64,000 nt of DNA from Agrobacterium larrymoorei. GTDB lineage: Bacteria > Pseudomonadota > Alphaproteobacteria > Rhizobiales > Rhizobiaceae. Of the stretch, positions 1 to 8,138 are shown piece after piece. Made by a program: the position numbers and the translations under genes. Each line of letters opens with the position of its first letter. Positions within the stretch are counted from its first letter, which is position 1. The notes beneath the pieces are model-generated. The model ran no database searches and was not told the origin of the DNA. It saw only the letters and a list, made by a program, of their open reading frames with translations. Where the stretch lies: NCBI RefSeq assembly GCF_013322225.1, contig NZ_JAAMFB010000003.1, positions 1 through 64,000 on the forward strand. The letters are read 5' to 3'.

Positions 1-30
1 TCCCAATCCTCGGACGGTCGCCTGTCGCCG

Positions 31-60
31 GGACTGCGGGCTGTGAAGGGCCCGCAGTCC
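31..60. other. Perfect 11-bp GC-rich hairpin
   Basis: GGACTGCGGGC at 31-41 pairs with GCCCGCAGTCC at 50-60 across an 8-base loop. The stem is strong, but there is no T-run on either side. It could be a transcript-end or processing structure for a gene left of the window, or for cysK read-through. Function is inferred only from shape. Confidence 0.5.
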
Positions 61-91
61 CGCACCGACAATAACCTCAGAACAACAAACA

Positions 92-114
92 ATCCTCGGC
101 CTTGTGCCGAGGAT
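92..114. repeat. Pentaloop palindromic element, copy 1
   Basis: ATCCTCGGC at 92-100 and GCCGAGGAT at 106-114 form a perfect 9-bp stem around the loop CTTGT, the complement of ACAAG. The same stem type and loop recur at 147-169, 6058-6080 (loop ACAAA) and 30761-30791. This suggests a dispersed intergenic repeat family of rhizobial type. Confidence 0.6.
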
Positions 115-115
115 C

Positions 116-189
116 TGCCAACGTCAACAAAATCAATCGGTTGCAGATCCTTGGGACAAGCCCGAGGATAACGGAGGTGGTAGTTGGCA
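116..189. repeat. Pentaloop palindromic element, copy 2, with outer arms
   Basis: The inner stem is ATCCTTGGG (147-155), loop ACAAG, CCCGAGGAT (161-169), with one G-T pair. Outer arms TGCCAAC (116-122) and GTTGGCA (183-189) are perfect complements, giving a nested structure of about 74 bases. The same plan, with outer arms of different sequence, is seen at 30741-30810. Confidence 0.55.
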
Positions 190-309
190 TCTCTCTCATT
201 CAAGACTAAACAGCCCAGTTGTTCGGGTCTTAGCCTACACAGTTAAACCAAGCCACGCAGGCCTGATCCGAGTTGGGTCAGATCACACCTTCGATCATTC
301 GACCGTGTT

Positions 310-1278
310 TTACAGCCCCAATCCCTCAAACAATGCTGTCGAAAGATACCGTTCGGCAAAGGACGGGATGATTACCACGATTGTCTTGCCGGCGCTCTCT
401 TCTCGCGCGCCGACCTTGATGGCGGCAGCGAGGGCCGCGCCGGAGGAGATACCAACCGGGACGCCTTCCAGCCGGGCTATCAGACGCGCGGTTTCGAAAG
501 CCTCGTCATTGGTCGTCGTGACGATTTCGTCGTAGATTTTGGTGTCGAGAATGGCGGGCGCAAAACCCGCGCCGATGCCCTGAATCTTATGCGGGCCGGG
601 ATTGCCACCTGACAGAACAGGGCTGTCGGCGGGCTCCACGGCCACCACCTTAAGTTCGGGCTTGCGGCTCTTCAACACTTGGCCGACGCCGGTGATGGTT
701 CCACCGGTGCCGATGCCGGACACGAAAATATCGACCGCGCCGTCCGTGTCGTTCCAGATTTCCTCTGCCGTCGTCTTGCGATGGATTTCCGGGTTGGCAG
801 GATTTTCGAACTGCTGTGGGATGATTGCATCGGGCAGCGTGTCGGCCAGTTCATGCGCCTTGGCAATCGCGCCCTTCATGCCCTTGGGGCCTTCCGTCAG
901 AACCAGTTCCGCACCGAGCAACGCCAGCATCTTGCGACGCTCCACCGACATGGTTTCCGGCATGGTTAGGATCAACTTGTAAGCCTTGGCCGCCGCTGCG
1001 AAGGCAAGCGCAATGCCCGTATTGCCCGATGTCGGCTCGACCAGCGTTGTCTTCCCCGGCGCGATCTTGCCCTGCGCTTCGAGAGACTCGATCATCGCGA
1101 CGCCGATGCGGTCCTTTACCGAGGCAATCGGGTTGAAGAATTCCAGCTTGGCCAGAAGTGTCGCCTTCACTCCTTTTTCTGCCGCCAGCTTGTCGAGGCG
1201 TACCAGTGGCGTATCGCCGATGGTTTCGGTGATGGAGGAATAGATGCGTCCGCGTCCGGGTTTTCTGGCTTCAGACAT
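310..1278 (-). CDS. cysK: Cysteine synthase A (O-acetylserine sulfhydrylase)
   Basis: This is a PLP enzyme that makes L-cysteine from O-acetylserine and sulfide in the cytoplasm. The 322-residue length is normal for the family. The PLP lysine is K55 in [11 protein letters not shown]. The substrate-binding loop PTSGNTG lies near residue 85, and the phosphate-binding GIGTGGT lies near 185. The ATG at 1278 is chosen because GGAG sits just upstream and the product then begins [10 protein letters not shown]; an upstream in-frame ATG at 1305 has no such site. The gene stands alone between a hairpin-rich gap and a lysE-type gene. A long inverted repeat at 1360-1398 lies about 80-120 bases upstream of its start and may be regulatory. 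CysM is an alternative, but the length and motif spacing favour CysK. Confidence 0.93.
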   Translation of the reverse strand: MSEARKPGRGRIYSSITETIGDTPLVRLDKLAAEKGVKATLLAKLEFFNPIASVKDRIGVAMIESLEAQGKIAPGKTTLVEPTSGNTGIALAFAAAAKAYKLILTMPETMSVERRKMLALLGAELVLTEGPKGMKGAIAKAHELADTLPDAIIPQQFENPANPEIHRKTTAEEIWNDTDGAVDIFVSGIGTGGTITGVGQVLKSRKPELKVVAVEPADSPVLSGGNPGPHKIQGIGAGFAPAILDTKIYDEIVTTTNDEAFETARLIARLEGVPVGISSGAALAAAIKVGAREESAGKTIVVIIPSFAERYLSTALFEGLGL

Positions 1279-1359
1279 GCTGTGTTCTCCTGCTAATGCC
1301 CGCAAAACTTTGGCGCAGGATAGGGCGATGCACGTCGAGAAGCCAGAGAACGAATATGC

Positions 1360-1398
1360 TTATATTGAGCAGTTCTTAGGACGGATTGCTCAATATAA
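1360..1398. promoter_or_regulatory. Perfect 12-bp inverted repeat upstream of cysK
   Basis: TTATATTGAGCA (1360-1371) and TGCTCAATATAA (1387-1398) are exact complements separated by 15 bases. The dyad lies in the gap between the lysE-type gene and cysK, both read leftward. It has no T-run and low GC, so a terminator is unlikely. An operator for cysK or for a divergent function is the natural reading. The regulator is unknown. Confidence 0.5.
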
Positions 1399-1420
1399 AG
1401 TCGTATCGAGGGGATTATTT

Positions 1421-2038
1421 TCAGCTCGTGCGGGTGGCGATCATTGCTGCTGTTCCAGCGAGAATTCCTGCGGCGGTACGGTTGAGGATCGTCAGAGCGC
1501 TTGGTCGCTTGAGCAGCGTGCGGGCCTTCGAAGCCAACAGAATGTAGGGAAGTAGCACCGCCATCAGCACGGCAAACGTGACGCCAAGCAGAACTACATA
1601 TTCGGAGGTGCCGATCATGCGGATATCGATCAATGTTGGAACCAGCGCGACATAGAAAAGCATCGTCTTGGGGTTTCCGAGCGTGATGAACAGGCCGGAA
1701 AGAAAGGACATTCCGATGCTGGTGCTTTTCTTCGCCTGCAAATCCTGCGGCAGAAGCCCAGCCGTCCAAAGCTTCCAGGCGATGTAGAGCAGATAGGCAG
1801 CGCCCGCGAATTTCAGTACCATGAAGGCTTCCTGAAAGGTCTGCGCCACGAAGGCGAGGCCGAGTACGACCGCCGTCAGGTAGACCATGTCGCCAAGCAC
1901 CAGACCGAGCCCCATGAAGAAGGTTTGGCGGAAACCAGAACCCAGCGCGCGTGCAACGATGGCAGTCATGCCAGGGCCAGGAATGGCGGCGGCGATGAAC
2001 AATGCAGTCGCATAGGCGAGAATGGTCGTAATCGTCAT
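1421..2038 (-). CDS. LysE/RhtB family amino-acid exporter
   Basis: This inner-membrane exporter has 205 residues and about six hydrophobic segments, the usual size for LysE/RhtB proteins. The N-terminal segment carries the family signature around AAIPGPGMTAIVARAL (residues 17-32), and a second motif region with GLGLVLGD follows near 43. Substrates in this family are amino acids or homoserine lactones; the specific one cannot be read from sequence. The gene is leftward, upstream of cysK with about 140 bases between, so export of cysteine-related amino acids is possible but only inferred from position. The start at 2038 gives the typical MT(I/L)xxxLAY opening. Confidence 0.85.
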   Translation of the reverse strand: MTITTILAYATALFIAAAIPGPGMTAIVARALGSGFRQTFFMGLGLVLGDMVYLTAVVLGLAFVAQTFQEAFMVLKFAGAAYLLYIAWKLWTAGLLPQDLQAKKSTSIGMSFLSGLFITLGNPKTMLFYVALVPTLIDIRMIGTSEYVVLLGVTFAVLMAVLLPYILLASKARTLLKRPSALTILNRTAAGILAGTAAMIATRTS

Positions 2039-2101
2039 GAAGATGCCCCCGGCGTGTTTCCCTTGGCATACTCCAAAACGGCATGCGTCACAACGTTGTG
2101 A

Positions 2102-2572
2102 TCACACGCCTGTCGATCCGAAACCGCCTGCGCCACGTTCCGTTTCGGAAAACTCTTTCGCTTCCGTAATCGTTACCTGCGTCACGGGCGCAATGACCAT
2201 TTGGGCGATGCGCATACCGCGTTCTATAACGAAATCGGCATCACCGAGATTGGCGAGAATGACCTTCACCTCACCGCGATAATCGCTGTCCACCGTGCCG
2301 GGTGAGTTGAGGCAGGTGATGCCGTTTTTGATGGCGAGACCCGAGCGTGGCCGGATTTGTGCCTCGTAGCCGAAGGGCACCTCGAAGATGAAGCCGGTCG
2401 GCACCAGAGCGCGCGCGCCGGGCTTCAGCACCATCGGCTCATTTGGCGAAACGGCTGCGCGTAGGTCCATGCCCGCGGCACCTGAGGTCTCATAGGAAGG
2501 CAGTTCGATGCCCTCCCCGTGGGGAAGGCGGATGAGTTTCAGGGCGGGTGAAAGGGTGTTTTGCGTGTTCAT
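2102..2572 (-). CDS. dut: Deoxyuridine 5'-triphosphate nucleotidohydrolase (dUTPase)
   Basis: Hydrolyses dUTP to dUMP and pyrophosphate, keeping uracil out of DNA and feeding dTMP synthesis. The 156 residues carry the trimeric dUTPase motifs in order: AAGMDLRA near residue 32, [11 protein letters not shown] near 75, the catalytic-Asp region [10 protein letters not shown] near 92, and the C-terminal arm [10 protein letters not shown] that closes over the active site. Length is normal. The gene is single and reads leftward, divergent from prfC with a gap of about 90 bases. Many proteobacteria place dut beside coaBC, and coaBC is indeed only 1.8 kb away, across prfC. Confidence 0.95.
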   Translation of the reverse strand: MNTQNTLSPALKLIRLPHGEGIELPSYETSGAAGMDLRAAVSPNEPMVLKPGARALVPTGFIFEVPFGYEAQIRPRSGLAIKNGITCLNSPGTVDSDYRGEVKVILANLGDADFVIERGMRIAQMVIAPVTQVTITEAKEFSETERGAGGFGSTGV

Positions 2573-2663
2573 GCGGCATTAGTTTGCCCTTGCACCGCCA
2601 AGGTCAATTGCAAATGCGGGCTCAAAACGTTAGATAGCCCGCAATTCCACAGGATTTCAGAGA

Positions 2664-4247
2664 ATGGCCGAAACACTTGCCGAGGCGGTCTCCCGCCGCC
2701 GCACCTTTGCTATTATCGCGCACCCGGACGCGGGTAAGACGACACTGACCGAAAAGCTGCTGCTGTTCGGCGGAGCTATCCAGCTTGCCGGTGAAGTGAA
2801 GGCCAAGAAGGACCGCATCCAGACCCGTTCGGACTGGATGAAGATCGAGCGCGAGCGCGGCATCTCGGTCGTGACCTCGGTCATGACCTTCGAATATAAT
2901 GATCGCGTCTTCAATATTCTCGATACGCCCGGTCACGAAGACTTCGCCGACGATACCTACCGCACGCTGACGGCGGTGGACGCGGCGATCATGGTCATCG
3001 ACGCCGCCAAGGGTATCGAGCCGCGAACGCTGAAGCTGTTCGAAGTCTGCCGCATGCGCGATATTCCCATCATCACCTTCATCAACAAGATGGACCGCGA
3101 AAGCCGCGACGCTTTCGAAATTCTGGATGAGGTAGAAGAGAAGCTTGCGCTCGATACCGCGCCGATCACCTGGCCGGTCGGCCGCTCCAAGACATTCTGC
3201 GGTGCCTATAATCTGGCGGAAAACACTTTTCGCGGCAACGACACGCAGGTCGATGGTTTGCCCGTCAACGGGCCGCAGGCCGTTGCAGACCGCCTGCCGG
3301 AAAACGAGCGCGATGCCTTCATCGAAGAAACGGAACTGGCAATGGAAGCCTGCCGTCCGTTCGATCGTCAGGCTTTTCTCGAAGGCCACATGACGCCGGT
3401 CTTCTTCGGATCGGCCTTAAGAAACTTCGGTGTGCGCGATCTCATCAACGCGCTGGGTGATTTCGCGCCGCCTCCGCGCGATCAGGTAGCGGATATTCGC
3501 ACCGTGCATGCGGCTGAAGAAAAGATGACGGCCTTCGTCTTCAAGATTCAGGCGAATATGGACCCGAACCACCGTGACCGCATCGCTTTCGCGCGCATCT
3601 GCTCCGGCAAGCTGGAGCGTGGCATGAAGGCGCGGCTGGCCAGAACCGGCAAGCAGATGGGCCTCACCGCTCCGCAATTCTTCTTCGCCTCCCAGCGCCA
3701 GTTGGCGGACACCGCCTATGCGGGTGACGTGGTCGGCATTCCCAACCACGGAACACTCCGTATCGGCGATACGCTGACCGAAGGCGAAAACCTCGTCTTC
3801 CAGGGCGTACCGAACTTCTCGCCGGAAATTCTGCGCCGCGTGCGCCTGGAAGATGCGATGAAGGCGAAAAAACTGAAGGAAGCTCTTCAGCAGATGGCTG
3901 AAGAAGGCGTCGTGCAGCTCTTCTCGCCGGAAGATGGCTCTCCGGCCATCGTCGGCGTCGTCGGCGCGCTCCAGCTGGATGTACTGAAGGAAAGGCTGAT
4001 GGGTGAGTACGGCCTGCCGGTTTCCTTCGAAATGTCGCGCTTCTCTGTCTGCCGCTGGATTTCTTCGGATCAGCCAGTGGAGTTCGAGAAGTTCCTAAAC
4101 GTCAAGCGCGGCGATATCGCCCGCGATCTGGATGGCGATCCCGTGTTTCTGGCGCAGGATGCCTTCTCGCTTCGTTACGAAGCAGAGCGTTTCCCGGCCA
4201 TCAAGATGGTTGCCATCAAGGAATATCACGTCGCCAAGGCGGCGTGA
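2664..4247 (+). CDS. prfC: Peptide chain release factor 3
   Basis: RF3 is a GTPase that removes RF1 or RF2 from the ribosome after peptide release. The 527-residue length is as expected. GTPase motifs are clear: P-loop AHPDAGKT (residues 19-26), DTPGHEDF near 87, and NKMD near 141. The C-terminal region has the RF3-type FEMSRFSVCRW segment, which separates it from EF-G and from BipA. The ATG at 2664 gives MAETLAEAVSRRR, the usual short lead before the G domain. It is monocistronic and followed by a 170-base gap holding a palindromic repeat. Confidence 0.95.
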   Translation: MAETLAEAVSRRRTFAIIAHPDAGKTTLTEKLLLFGGAIQLAGEVKAKKDRIQTRSDWMKIERERGISVVTSVMTFEYNDRVFNILDTPGHEDFADDTYRTLTAVDAAIMVIDAAKGIEPRTLKLFEVCRMRDIPIITFINKMDRESRDAFEILDEVEEKLALDTAPITWPVGRSKTFCGAYNLAENTFRGNDTQVDGLPVNGPQAVADRLPENERDAFIEETELAMEACRPFDRQAFLEGHMTPVFFGSALRNFGVRDLINALGDFAPPPRDQVADIRTVHAAEEKMTAFVFKIQANMDPNHRDRIAFARICSGKLERGMKARLARTGKQMGLTAPQFFFASQRQLADTAYAGDVVGIPNHGTLRIGDTLTEGENLVFQGVPNFSPEILRRVRLEDAMKAKKLKEALQQMAEEGVVQLFSPEDGSPAIVGVVGALQLDVLKERLMGEYGLPVSFEMSRFSVCRWISSDQPVEFEKFLNVKRGDIARDLDGDPVFLAQDAFSLRYEAERFPAIKMVAIKEYHVAKAA

Positions 4248-4336
4248 TAAACCGCAATACGCTGAGGCGATTGCACTTTGTATGCCAAGGGCTTGCAGCA
4301 GCGAAAACAAAGTCGCTGCCACAAGATTTCCGATGC

Positions 4337-4379
4337 GCGCATCTTTTCCGAAAACCGCTTCACACTTTTCGGGATGCGC
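4337..4379. repeat. CCGAAAA-type structured palindromic element, copy 1
   Basis: Outer arms GCGCATC (4337-4343) and GATGCGC (4373-4379) pair perfectly. Inner arms CCGAAAA (4348-4354) and TTTTCGG (4366-4372) also pair, with TTTT bulged on the left and an 11-base apical loop. The element at 22409-22453, read in reverse, has the same bulge position, inner arms and loop size but different outer arms that still pair. It lies between prfC and coaBC. Confidence 0.6.
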
Positions 4380-4417
4380 TATAGTTTCCCAGCCAAACGG
4401 GAAACTGGTCCAGCATC

Positions 4418-5623
4418 ATGGCTCTTTCAGGCAAGCATATTCTTCTCATCATTTCCGGCGGCATCGCAGCTTATAAGAGCCTCGATCTCATTCGCCGCCT
4501 GAGAGAGCGTGGCGCAAAGGTGACGCCGGTGATGACGAAGGGTGCGCAGGAATTCGTCACGCCGCTGGCTGTCGGAGCGCTTTCCGCAACCCATGTCTTC
4601 ACCGAGCTTTTCTCTCGACAGGATGAGCAGGATGTCGGCCATATAAGGCTGGCGCGCGATTGCGATCTGGTGCTGGTGGCGCCCGCTACTGCGGACCTTA
4701 TGGCGAAAATGGCGCATGGTCTGGCGGATGACCTCGCCTCTACTGTTTTGCTGGCCACTGATCGCAAGGTGCTGGTGGCACCGGCCATGAACCCGAAAAT
4801 GTGGGAGGCCAAGGCGACGCAGCGCAACATTGCGACGTTGAAAGAAGACGGTATTGTCTTCATCGGACCCATGGCTGGCGAGATGGCTGAGAAAAACGAG
4901 GCAGGTGTTGGCCGCATGGCCGAACCATTGCAGATCGTCGAAGCTGTCGAAAGGCTGCTGGATAACACTGCAAAACCATTGAGGGGCAAAACGGCGATCG
5001 TTACGTCCGGCCCCACCCACGAGCCGATTGATCCTGTGCGATATATCGCCAACCGTTCATCCGGTCGGCAGGGCCACGCTATCGCTGACGCGCTGGCAAA
5101 ACTCGGTGCGGAGGTCACCCTCGTTTCGGGGCCGGTCTCCATCCCCGATCCGGCAGGTGTCAAGACGATCCATGTCGAACGCGCTGAGGAAATGCGCGAC
5201 GCCGTGCTGGCTAAGCTTCCAGCGGATATTGCAGTCTTTGTCGCTGCGGTCGCAGATTGGCGGGTCGCGAGTTCTGCCGATCAAAAGATCAAGAAGCAGG
5301 CGGGAGATGCGCCGCCTGCGCTACAATTGACGGAAAACCCGGATATTCTGAAAACCGTTGGCCATCACGAGAAGCGGCCAACGCTCGTTGTCGGTTTTGC
5401 GGCGGAAACGCAGAATATCGAACAAAACGGACGTAGCAAGCTGGAGCGCAAGGGGGCGGATTTTATCATAGCTAACGATGTATCTTCTGAGACCGGCATC
5501 ATGGGCGGGGAGAACAATCAGGTGAAGGTTATATCCAGGTCTGGCGTTGAAGCCTGGCCGGAGATGTCGAAGGCGCAGGTTGCTGAACGGCTGGCGACTT
5601 TGATTGCGGAGAAGCTGGCATGA
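4418..5623 (+). CDS. coaBC: Bifunctional phosphopantothenoylcysteine decarboxylase / phosphopantothenate-cysteine ligase
   Basis: Carries two successive steps of coenzyme A synthesis: joining 4'-phosphopantothenate to cysteine, then decarboxylating the product. The N-terminal flavoprotein half begins SGGIAAYK near residue 9 and has the PAMNPKMW substrate motif near 127. The C-terminal ligase half starts near 190 with VTSGPTHEPIDPVR and has the AAVADW segment near 283. Length 401 is typical. The ATG at 4418 places the Rossmann start at residue 6. The downstream gene overlaps its stop by 4 bases, so the two are co-transcribed. Confidence 0.96.
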   Translation: MALSGKHILLIISGGIAAYKSLDLIRRLRERGAKVTPVMTKGAQEFVTPLAVGALSATHVFTELFSRQDEQDVGHIRLARDCDLVLVAPATADLMAKMAHGLADDLASTVLLATDRKVLVAPAMNPKMWEAKATQRNIATLKEDGIVFIGPMAGEMAEKNEAGVGRMAEPLQIVEAVERLLDNTAKPLRGKTAIVTSGPTHEPIDPVRYIANRSSGRQGHAIADALAKLGAEVTLVSGPVSIPDPAGVKTIHVERAEEMRDAVLAKLPADIAVFVAAVADWRVASSADQKIKKQAGDAPPALQLTENPDILKTVGHHEKRPTLVVGFAAETQNIEQNGRSKLERKGADFIIANDVSSETGIMGGENNQVKVISRSGVEAWPEMSKAQVAERLATLIAEKLA

Positions 5624-5979
5624 GCCTTTTTGAGCGTGAAACCTTCGACAAGATTCTCGGTGCGTGGCCCGGCGTCACTTTCGTGGACCAGTGGGATTCT
5701 CACGTCGCAAAGGTTGGCGACAAGGTTTTCGCCGTGCTGGGCGAGCGGGACAACTGGCGGCTTGTTGTCAAATGCTCGGAAGAGAGCTTTGAAATTCTAA
5801 CCTCGCTGGAGGGCATCGCGCAGGCGCCTTATTTTGCCAAGCGCAAGTGGATCTCTATTGCCGATCATTCCCCGCTGGAGAGTGAGGAAGTGGAGCATTA
5901 TGTCCACCGCTCCTACGAGCTTGTGGCAGCAGGGCTAACGAAGAAGCTGCGGACTGAACTGGGTATCATGCTCAATTGA
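5620..5979 (+). CDS. MmcQ/YjbR family protein
   Basis: A 119-residue protein of the MmcQ/YjbR (CyaY-like fold) family. The family pattern is visible in WDSHVAKVGDKVFAVL (residues 25-40), KCSEESFEIL near 54, and KRKWISI near 76. These small proteins often have a DNA-binding-like double-wing fold, but no biochemical role is settled. Its ATG overlaps the coaBC stop in an ATGA arrangement, indicating translational coupling. The link to CoA synthesis is positional only. Confidence 0.8.
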   Translation: MSLFERETFDKILGAWPGVTFVDQWDSHVAKVGDKVFAVLGERDNWRLVVKCSEESFEILTSLEGIAQAPYFAKRKWISIADHSPLESEEVEHYVHRSYELVAAGLTKKLRTELGIMLN

Positions 5980-6057
5980 TTCGATGTTTAAGCCGTCTCC
6001 GTCATGGCAGGCTTGTCCAGCGTATCTGCTAACGATCAGCATAATCGACGTGATCAG

Positions 6058-6080
6058 GTCCTCGGGACAAACCCTAGGAT
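6058..6080. repeat. Pentaloop palindromic element, degenerate copy 3
   Basis: GTCCTCGGG (6058-6066), loop ACAAA, and CCCTAGGAT (6072-6080) form a 9-base stem with one mismatch and one G-T pair. It matches the inner hairpin of the element at 147-169 in all but a few bases. No clear outer arms remain. It lies in the 147-base gap between two convergent genes. Confidence 0.5.
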
Positions 6081-6126
6081 AGCGGGTTACTCATGCACTT
6101 CGTGAGGAGCACGCGTTTACGGGTAT

Positions 6127-6528
6127 TTATGCCCCTACCTGAGCGATCCAGTCGTTGAGATTGTAGTAATTCGTAACGCGCGCCACCTTGCCGTCCTTCA
6201 GTTCGAAAAACGCGCCAGCGGGCAGAACGTATGTCTGGCCATTGGCCTCCGGCAGTCCTTCATCGGTAACGAGATATTGACCGTTGACGATAAACTCGGC
6301 AGAGCCGCGCTTGCCGTCCTCGCTGCCCATGATCACCGTGTCCGTCAGGTTCTCTTTATAGCAGCGGTTCATGTGCTCCATGAACGTCGCGAAAGCCGCC
6401 TTGCCAGACTGCCTTTCACCCTGATTGATGTCATGCACAACGTCTTCACTCAAAAGCGCCAGAAAGGCGTCCATATCCTGGGCGTTGAAGGCATCGTAAT
6501 AGGCGCGGATGGTTTCTGTGGCGGACAT
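6127..6528 (-). CDS. SnoaL/NTF2-like ketosteroid-isomerase-related protein
   Basis: A 133-residue NTF2-fold protein. The opening TETIRAYYDAFNAQDMDAFLALLSEDV divides into the family's helix-helix pattern followed by HDINQGE near residue 33. The C-terminal part has the strands GAFFELKDGKVARVTNYYN. These proteins bind small hydrophobic ligands in a conical barrel, some as isomerases or cyclases, but substrate cannot be read here. The gene reads left, and its start at 6528 is about 70 bases from the divergent acetyltransferase, so they share a promoter region. Confidence 0.8.
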   Translation of the reverse strand: MSATETIRAYYDAFNAQDMDAFLALLSEDVVHDINQGERQSGKAAFATFMEHMNRCYKENLTDTVIMGSEDGKRGSAEFIVNGQYLVTDEGLPEANGQTYVLPAGAFFELKDGKVARVTNYYNLNDWIAQVGA

Positions 6529-6601
6529 GGCATTCTCCGTTCAAGGCTTGCACAGGGTTTCCATGACGGTATAACCAACGAAAACCACCGTGAAAATGCC
6601 C

Positions 6602-7198
6602 ATGACCGTCGAAATCCATTCCCTTTCCGGCATAGATGCCACACCCTTTTTAGATGATCTGGCGCGCCTGCGCATCACGGTCTTTCGTGCCTTCCCCTAT
6701 CTCTATGACGGTTCGTCGGATTACGAACACAAGTATCTCGCGACCTACGCACAAGCGAAAGGTGCCGTCTTCGTGCTGGCGCTGGATGGCGGAAAAGTCG
6801 TGGGTATGTCCACAGGTATGCCGATGGCCGCAGAAACCGACGAGGTAAAACAGCCGTTCCTCGCAGCAGGCTACGATACCGACAAGTTATTCTACTTTGG
6901 CGAAAGCGTGCTTCTGCCGGATTATCGCGGCCACGGTATTGGTGTGCGGTTTTTCGAAGAGCGTGAGACCTACGCGGCGCGTCTTGGAGGCTTCAATTGG
7001 TGCACGTTCTGCGCAGTTGAACGCCCCGCTGACCATCCACGCCGCCCCTCGGATTATGTGCCACTCAACGACTTCCGGATGAAGCGTGGCTACAAGCATC
7101 ACCCGGAACTTCACACGACGTTCACGTGGCAGGATCTGGATGAGGACAAAGAGAGCGCCAAACCATTATCCTTCTGGATGAAAGGGATTTCCGCATGA
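6602..7198 (+). CDS. GNAT family N-acetyltransferase
   Basis: A cytoplasmic acyl-CoA dependent N-acetyltransferase of about 198 residues. The acetyl-CoA-binding region is FYFGESVLLPDYRGHGIGVRFFEER, read here in parts: the VLLPDYRGHGIG loop near residue 104 is the motif A pyrophosphate loop. The substrate is unknown. Three close in-frame starts exist (GTG 6590, ATG 6596, ATG 6602) with no strong ribosome site to decide; 6602 gives the most family-like N terminus. The stop overlaps the ATG of the next gene, so it is probably translationally coupled to the nitrilase-like amidase, and the two may act on the same amine or amide. Confidence 0.82.
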   Translation: MTVEIHSLSGIDATPFLDDLARLRITVFRAFPYLYDGSSDYEHKYLATYAQAKGAVFVLALDGGKVVGMSTGMPMAAETDEVKQPFLAAGYDTDKLFYFGESVLLPDYRGHGIGVRFFEERETYAARLGGFNWCTFCAVERPADHPRRPSDYVPLNDFRMKRGYKHHPELHTTFTWQDLDEDKESAKPLSFWMKGISA

Positions 7199-8064
7199 CC
7201 AGATTGGCCTCCACCCAATATGCCATCGAACTCATCGAGACCTGGGAGGATTATGCCCAGCACCTCTCGGCGTTGGTCCGCAGAGCAAAGGAAAGTGGAG
7301 CCGAATTGTTGCTGTTGCCGGAGTATTCGGCTTTGGCACTCACTGGCCAGTTGCCGCAAGACGTGCGGTCGGACCTGCACGGCTCCATCGAAGCCATGCA
7401 GACCCTTATCCCCACATGGGTAGAGCTTTGCGAGGAACTCGCGCGCCAGCACCAGATCATTTTTGCCCCCGGAAGCGCGCCGGTGAAGGATGCGGACGGC
7501 AAGTTCCGCAATCGCGCCTGGCTGTTTGGCCCGGACGGACTGATCGGGTATCAGGACAAGCTTATCATGACCCGCTTCGAGCGCGAGCAGTGGTTCATCG
7601 ATGCGGGCGTGGAAGGGCTGAAAGCCTTCGAAACGAGCATCGGCAAAATAGGCATTCTCATCTGCTACGACAACGAATTTCCAATGCTCTCTCGCAAGCT
7701 GGCGGAGATGGGTGTGGAACTCGTTCTCGCTCCAAGCTGCACGGATACGCTTGCCGGCGCTTATCGGGTTCGGATCGGCGCTCAGGCGCGGGCTCTGGAA
7801 AACCAGTTCGGCGTGCTGGCATCCCCCACCGCGGGCGAAGCGCCATGGTCTCCTGCAGTCGATGAAAATCGCGGACGTGCCGCACTTTATGTACCCCCTG
7901 ATTATGGCATGCCAGCCTCCGGTATCGTTGCGGAAAGCGAGAGCGATAACGTCATCGAGACGACGCTTCTCATTGTGGATATCGACCTTGCCGGTGTTGC
8001 GCGGCTGCGTACGGAAGGGCAGGTGGCGACGCGACGGGACTGGCCGGAACAGTTCACCGTCTGA
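7195..8064 (+). CDS. Carbon-nitrogen hydrolase (nitrilase superfamily amidase)
   Basis: A 289-residue nitrilase-superfamily hydrolase. The catalytic triad is complete: E43 in LPEYSAL, K122 in YQDKLIMTRFE, and C157 in GILICYDNEFP. Members cleave amides, carbamoyls or nitriles. The fold and length fit a single-domain amidase rather than NAD synthetase. Its ATG overlaps the stop of the acetyltransferase gene (ATGA). A GNAT enzyme fused or paired with this amidase type is a known arrangement, suggesting a shared pathway, but the substrate is not evident. Confidence 0.85.
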   Translation: MTRLASTQYAIELIETWEDYAQHLSALVRRAKESGAELLLLPEYSALALTGQLPQDVRSDLHGSIEAMQTLIPTWVELCEELARQHQIIFAPGSAPVKDADGKFRNRAWLFGPDGLIGYQDKLIMTRFEREQWFIDAGVEGLKAFETSIGKIGILICYDNEFPMLSRKLAEMGVELVLAPSCTDTLAGAYRVRIGAQARALENQFGVLASPTAGEAPWSPAVDENRGRAALYVPPDYGMPASGIVAESESDNVIETTLLIVDIDLAGVARLRTEGQVATRRDWPEQFTV

Positions 8065-8138
8065 AAAGGCCACATCGCGGGTTTTCGCGGCAATAGAACG
8101 GCTTCCATTTACGCACGAAACGCTCTATAGCGCGGGGC

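Larger units (their letters stand above)
1..309. other. Gene-free stretch downstream of cysK, rich in hairpins
   Basis: No convincing coding region is seen here. Open frames that cross it are short or lie opposite the end of cysK. It holds a perfect GC-rich hairpin at 31-60 and two palindromic elements (92-114 and 116-189), described separately. The cysK transcript, which reads leftward, ends in this stretch, so one or more of these hairpins may form its 3' end. No run of T follows any of them, so a classical intrinsic terminator is not clear. Confidence 0.6.

Noticed and set aside
31-60. Terminator at 31-60
   Set aside because: The stem is strong but has no T-run on either strand, so it is listed only as a hairpin.
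1293-2084. 263-codon frame overlapping the lysE-type gene in another frame of the same strand
   Set aside because: The LysE/RhtB frame has membrane segments and family motifs; this one has none and spans the gap containing the inverted repeat.
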